In this document: in pieces, positions 60,830-64,000 of the stretch | Layout of the letters: the number at the start of each line of letters is the position of its first letter | Numbering within the stretch: position 1 is the stretch's first letter | Source: Rhodanobacteraceae bacterium | GTDB lineage: Bacteria > Pseudomonadota > Gammaproteobacteria > Xanthomonadales > Rhodanobacteraceae | Assembly (NCBI GenBank): GCA_003142815.1 | Contig: PLNP01000015.1 | Coordinates: 1 to 64,000 of the forward strand | DNA length: 64,000 bases | Reading direction: 5' to 3' | Position numbers and translations under genes: made by a program | The notes under the pieces: generated by a model | Database searches by the model: none | What the model saw: the letters and a program-made list of their open reading frames with translations, nothing else | What the model was told of the DNA's origin: nothing

Positions 60830-62260
60830 ATGCTCGCCAAGACGTACCCCTACTATCTCGCGAACAAGGCGCTGCAGCCGAACACCGCGCTCGAAGTCCG
60901 CGACAAGTATTCCGGCAAGATCGCCACACGCGTTGCGCTCGCCGACACGAAGACCATCGACAAGGCGATCGCCGCTGCCGAGAAGGCTGCTGCGCCGATG
61001 CGCAAGCTGCCGCCGTATGCGCGCCAGGCCATGCTCGAACATTGCGTCACACGCTTTCGCGAACGCAAGGACGAACTCGCGATGGCGTTGTGCATCGAGG
61101 CCGGCAAGCCGATCAGGGACGCTGAGGGCGAAGTCACGCGCCTGATCGACACCTTCAAGGTCGCCGCCGAGGAAGCCGTACGCATCGACGGTGAAGTCCT
61201 CAATCTCGAAATCTCCGAGCGTGCACACGGCTATCGCGGCTTCGTGAAGCGCGTGCCGATCGGGCCGTGCTCGTTCATCACGCCGTTCAACTTTCCGCTG
61301 AATCTCGTCGCACACAAGGTCGCGCCGGCGATCGCGGCTGGTTGCCCGTTCGTGCTGAAGCCTGCGAGCGCGACACCGATCGGCGCATTGATCATCGGCG
61401 AGGTGCTGGCCGAGACCGATCTGCCGAAAGGCGCATTCTCGGTGCTGCCATGCCGATCGCAGGACAGTGGAGCGCTCGTCACCGACGAACGCCTGAAGCT
61501 GCTCTCGTTCACCGGTGGCCAGATCGGCTGGGAACTCAAGGCCAAGGCCGGCCGCAAGAGGGTGGTGCTCGAACTCGGCGGCAACGCAGCCTGCATCGTC
61601 GACAAGGACCAGAAAGACAATCTGGATTACGTCATCGATCGATTGATCTTCGGCAGCTACTACCAGTCTGGGCAGAGCTGCATCAAGGTGCAGCGCGTGT
61701 TCGTGCACGAATCGCTGTACGACGAGGTGCGCAGACGGTTCGTCGCCGCGACGAAAAAACTCAAGGCTGGCGATCCGAAGAAGCGCGATACCTTCCTCGG
61801 TCCGCTGATCGACGAGGCCGCCGCAAAGCGTCTGGAATCCTGGATAGCGGAAGCAAAGAAGGCCGGTGCCAAGGTGCTCTGCGGTGGCGGCCGCAAGGGC
61901 AACATGCTCGAAGCGAGCGTGCTCGAGAACGTGCCGCGCGACGCGAAGATCAATGCACTCGAAGCGTTCGGTCCGGTCACCCTGCTCGCAAAGTTCGACA
62001 CGTTCGACGACGCGATCGCAATGGTCAACGACTCCGATTATGGCCTGCAGGCCGGCATCTTCACCAATGATCTGACCCACGCCATGCACGCCTGGGACGA
62101 ACTCGAACAAGGCGGCGTGATCGTCAACGACATCCCGAGCTTTCGCGTCGACAACATGCCGTATGGCGGCGTGAAGCTGTCAGGTCTCGGCCGCGAGGGC
62201 ATCCGCTATGCAATCGAGGATATGACCGAGCGGCGGTTGATGGTCCTGCGCGCGGTGTGA
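60830..62260 (+). CDS. aldehyde dehydrogenase family protein
   Basis: A 476-residue NAD(P)-dependent dehydrogenase. PFNFPLNLVAHKVAPAIAAG (NAD site), LELGGNAACIVD (general-base Glu), YYQSGQSCIKVQRVFVHE (nucleophilic Cys near 280) and EAFGPVTLLAKFDTFDDAI are intact. VNDIPSFRVDNMPYGGVKLS at the end is like the glyceraldehyde-3-phosphate/lactaldehyde-type subfamily; the substrate is not certain. ATG 60830 follows CCGGAG, and upstream lies an inverted repeat. Confidence 0.85.
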   Translation: MLAKTYPYYLANKALQPNTALEVRDKYSGKIATRVALADTKTIDKAIAAAEKAAAPMRKLPPYARQAMLEHCVTRFRERKDELAMALCIEAGKPIRDAEGEVTRLIDTFKVAAEEAVRIDGEVLNLEISERAHGYRGFVKRVPIGPCSFITPFNFPLNLVAHKVAPAIAAGCPFVLKPASATPIGALIIGEVLAETDLPKGAFSVLPCRSQDSGALVTDERLKLLSFTGGQIGWELKAKAGRKRVVLELGGNAACIVDKDQKDNLDYVIDRLIFGSYYQSGQSCIKVQRVFVHESLYDEVRRRFVAATKKLKAGDPKKRDTFLGPLIDEAAAKRLESWIAEAKKAGAKVLCGGGRKGNMLEASVLENVPRDAKINALEAFGPVTLLAKFDTFDDAIAMVNDSDYGLQAGIFTNDLTHAMHAWDELEQGGVIVNDIPSFRVDNMPYGGVKLSGLGREGIRYAIEDMTERRLMVLRAV

Positions 62261-62268
62261 GGGATTTT

Positions 62269-62346
62269 GTAGGTCGGGGTGACGAAGGAACCCCGACGAT
62301 GAGCACCGCGCGTTGTTGGGCATCGCTGACGCTCAGCCCAACCTAC
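62269..62346. repeat. GTAGGT(T/C)GGGGTGA-type repeat
   Basis: GTAGGTCGGGGTGACGAAGG at 62269 and GACGCTCAGCCCAACCTAC ending at 62346 bound a diverged form of the element found as a perfect 31-bp inverted repeat at 42450-42574. It lies directly after the aldehyde dehydrogenase. Confidence 0.7.
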
Positions 62347-62352
62347 GCAGTG

Positions 62353-62559
62353 CTACATGCCACCGTAGACTTTGGTTGATCCAGTACTGTCGTTGACAAT
62401 GACCAGGAAATGGTTGCCAACGTTCGGCGTGATGCCTTCGTAAAACACCGACCAAGTGCAATTCCTGTCAACATATTCATAGTTAGCTTGGGCTGCGTGA
62501 AATCTTGCGATGTCGACGCCGGATTCGCGCGCCGCGGTATTGGACCCGATTGGCTCCAA
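62353..62559 (-). pseudogene. small or 5'-truncated hypothetical protein
   Basis: A frame of up to 68 residues whose end (ANYEYVDRNCTWSVFYEGIT, then NHFLVIVNDSTGSTKVYGGM) has the look of a small beta-sheet domain C-terminus, like PepSY-type folds. The only start is TTG 62559, right where repeat DNA begins (62565-62700), so the gene's 5' part was probably replaced. The rest of the 62261-62721 gap is repeats. Confidence 0.4.
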
Positions 62560-62564
62560 CCTGC

Positions 62565-62700
62565 TCGTTCGCCCTGATGCTTCGACAAGCTCAGCACAGG
62601 GTACGCTTTGCGTATCGAAGGGCGAACTTTATGAGTTGCCGCGCTGCGAGCCGTTCATGCTTCGATACCTCAGCACGAACGGATGAAATGTCGTCGATGG
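62565..62700. repeat. TTCGACAAGCTCAG-type repeats before the antiporter
   Basis: GTTCGCCCTGATGCTTCGAC-AAGCTCAGCACAGGG is followed by ATCGAAGGGCGAAC, and then by ATGCTTCGATACCTCAGCAC-GAACGG. The units are related to the CCCTTCGACAAGCTCAGG repeats at 11.2 and 63.9 kb and to the arms at 60.7 kb. Confidence 0.65.
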
Positions 62701-62721
62701 CCTGTTAGGACAAGCGAGAGC

Positions 62722-63930
62722 ATGCAACACGGCGCCGCCATCCTGCTCACCCTTTTCGCGATCTTCGTCGCGGCGCAGATCGGTGCCGAGATCGCGCAGC
62801 GCCTGAGATTGCCCGGCGTCGTCGGAGAGATCGTCGCCGGTTGTGCGATCGGGCCGTCCGCGCTCGGCTGGATCAAGCCCGAACAGATCCTCGCCGGTAC
62901 GCCGCTCGACGTGCTCGCCGAAATCGGTGTCGTGCTGCTGTTGTTCTCGGTCGGGCTGGAAACGCGGCTCGATGATCTCAAGAAGGTCGGCAAGAGCGCG
63001 TTCCTGGTCGGCGTGCTCGGTGTGATCGTGCCGTTCGTGCTCGGCTCACTGTGGGCGCACGGCAACGGGTTCGAGTGGACGAAGTCGCTGTTCGTAGCGG
63101 CCGCGTTCGTTGCGACCTCGGCCGGCATCACCGCTCGCGTGCTGCAGGAGCTCGGCGTGCTGAGCCGCATCGAGAGCCGCGTGATCCTCGGCGCGGCGGT
63201 CATCGACGACATCCTCGCGATGCTGCTGCTCGGCGTGGTCACCTCGCTGCAGGGCGGCGGCAGCATCAATATCGGCAGTCTGCTGTTCGTGCTCGCACAG
63301 GCGGTCGGCTTCGTCGCGGTGATAGGCTGGGTCGGCACCAGCATCATGCGACGTCGCGCGCACTGGCTGGATCGCCCGATCAACCCGCTGTCGCCGCTGA
63401 CGATCGCGCTCGCGATCTGCTTGGGTCTTGCGTTCCTGTCGACTGAATTCGGGCTCGCCGCGATCATTGGCGCGTTCCTCGCCGGCATGATCGCATCGGA
63501 AATGCACCAGCGCGAGGAGCTGGAACACCAGATGCAGCCGTTGCTCGCGTTGCTGACACCGTTCTTCTTCGTGATCACCGGCGCGAAGATCGACCTCGGT
63601 GTGTTCGCCAGCGGCACAGCACTCTGGATGCTGCTGGTTGTGACCGTGATCGCGATCGTCTCGAAGCTCGTTGGTGGCTTCTTCGGCGCGCTGTCGCTCG
63701 GCCGACGCAGCGCGCTGATCGTCGGCGTCGGCATGATCCCGCGCGGCGAAGTCGGCGTCGTGATCGCCAGCCTCGGCCTCGCCGCCGGCGTTTTCACGGA
63801 CCAGATCTATGCGGTCATCGTGGCGATGTCGCTGCTGACCTCGATCATCACTCCGCCGATACTGGCGATTCTTCTGAAGCGGCAGCGTGATGATGAGCCT
63901 GCGCCCGCTGGCAGTCGTCCCGGTGACTGA
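62722..63930 (+). CDS. cation:proton antiporter (CPA2 family)
   Basis: A 402-residue membrane protein with about 12-13 spans. RLRLPGVVGEIVAGCAIGPS, ALFATSAGI-like helix text (AAAFVATSAGITARVLQELG), ILGAAVIDDILAMLLLGVVT (the paired aspartates of the ion site) and GMIPRGEVGVVIASLGLAAG mark the NhaP/KefB superfamily. There is no C-terminal TrkA-N domain. It exchanges Na+ or K+ for protons. ATG 62722 after GCGAGAG is chosen over a start 13 codons upstream in repeat DNA. Confidence 0.87.
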   Translation: MQHGAAILLTLFAIFVAAQIGAEIAQRLRLPGVVGEIVAGCAIGPSALGWIKPEQILAGTPLDVLAEIGVVLLLFSVGLETRLDDLKKVGKSAFLVGVLGVIVPFVLGSLWAHGNGFEWTKSLFVAAAFVATSAGITARVLQELGVLSRIESRVILGAAVIDDILAMLLLGVVTSLQGGGSINIGSLLFVLAQAVGFVAVIGWVGTSIMRRRAHWLDRPINPLSPLTIALAICLGLAFLSTEFGLAAIIGAFLAGMIASEMHQREELEHQMQPLLALLTPFFFVITGAKIDLGVFASGTALWMLLVVTVIAIVSKLVGGFFGALSLGRRSALIVGVGMIPRGEVGVVIASLGLAAGVFTDQIYAVIVAMSLLTSIITPPILAILLKRQRDDEPAPAGSRPGD

Positions 63931-63944
63931 ATGCTCGTCGCCGC

Positions 63945-64000
63945 GGCCCTTCGACAAGCTCAGGGCAGGCCGGGCTTCGCCCGCACCGGAACCCGGCGCC
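63945..64000 (+). repeat. CCCTTCGACAAGCTCAGG repeat, window-end copy
   Basis: GGCCCTTCGACAAGCTCAGG-GCAGGCCGGGCTTCGCCCG matches the copy inside imuB (11217-11290). The element continues past the window end. Confidence 0.75.

Overview
The window is GC-rich, almost fully coded bacterial chromosome. From about 5.4 kb to the end it reads as a gammaproteobacterium of the Xanthomonadales (Lysobacterales) type. The signs are GTAG-type palindromic repeats (GTAGGAGC...GTCGCGGC), a lexA2-imuA-imuB-dnaE2 mutagenesis operon, a fused CysNC, a DUF6164 protein, and the order uvrC-pgsA-tRNA-Gly-tRNA-Cys-tRNA-Leu shared with other gammaproteobacteria. I cannot name a genus. The first 5 kb (end of a VOC-fold gene plus a three-gene 2-oxoacid oxidoreductase operon) looks different in style. 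It is separated from the rest by what looks like an IS630-type transposase remnant, so it is either transferred DNA or an assembly join.

Layout: 0-5 kb, VOC fragment and the 2-oxoacid:acceptor oxidoreductase operon (FAD/Fe-S subunit, alpha, beta). 5-9.7 kb, P5C dehydrogenase, a truncated serine hydrolase, a PfpI-like protein and a CHAD protein. 9.7-16.5 kb, the SOS mutasome operon. 16.5-25.2 kb, nucleases and housekeeping (orn, sbcB, DUF2461, an MFS carrier, a DUF559-EpmA fusion, ligA). 25.6-35.5 kb, M28 and M13 peptidases, trxC and small neighbours, a pseudouridine-synthase-like protein, an NlpC/P60 lipoprotein, slyD, an MFS carrier and a methyltransferase. 35.9-38.8 kb, cysD-cysNC sulfate activation. 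39-43 kb, a large MmeI-like restriction-modification gene broken near its 3' end. 43.3-46.7 kb, a probably Zur-controlled zinc uptake operon without an ATPase gene. 46.9-49.9 kb, three tRNAs, pgsA and uvrC. 50.3-64 kb, an NHL-repeat protein, LMW-PTP, kdsB, a DMT carrier, ispG, a PilZ-like protein, a phospholipase-D-type enzyme, xseA, a GIY-YIG protein, an aldehyde dehydrogenase and a cation/proton antiporter.

The strongest unusual signal is repeat biology. At least five families of palindromic or dispersed repeats fill the intergenic gaps, and the same families also sit inside genes without breaking the frame. They occur in imuB (twice), dnaE2, the DUF559-EpmA junction, the MmeI-like gene (several) and the LMW-PTP gene. 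In the MmeI-like gene one 80-base module occurs twice and is read in two different frames, and a perfect 31-bp inverted repeat lies where the reading frame is lost. One GTAG repeat supplies the stop codon of sbcB. This resembles protein-invading palindromic elements (known from Rickettsia), here in a xanthomonad-like genome and concentrated in DNA-handling and housekeeping genes. All functional calls are from sequence reading only; no database search was run.
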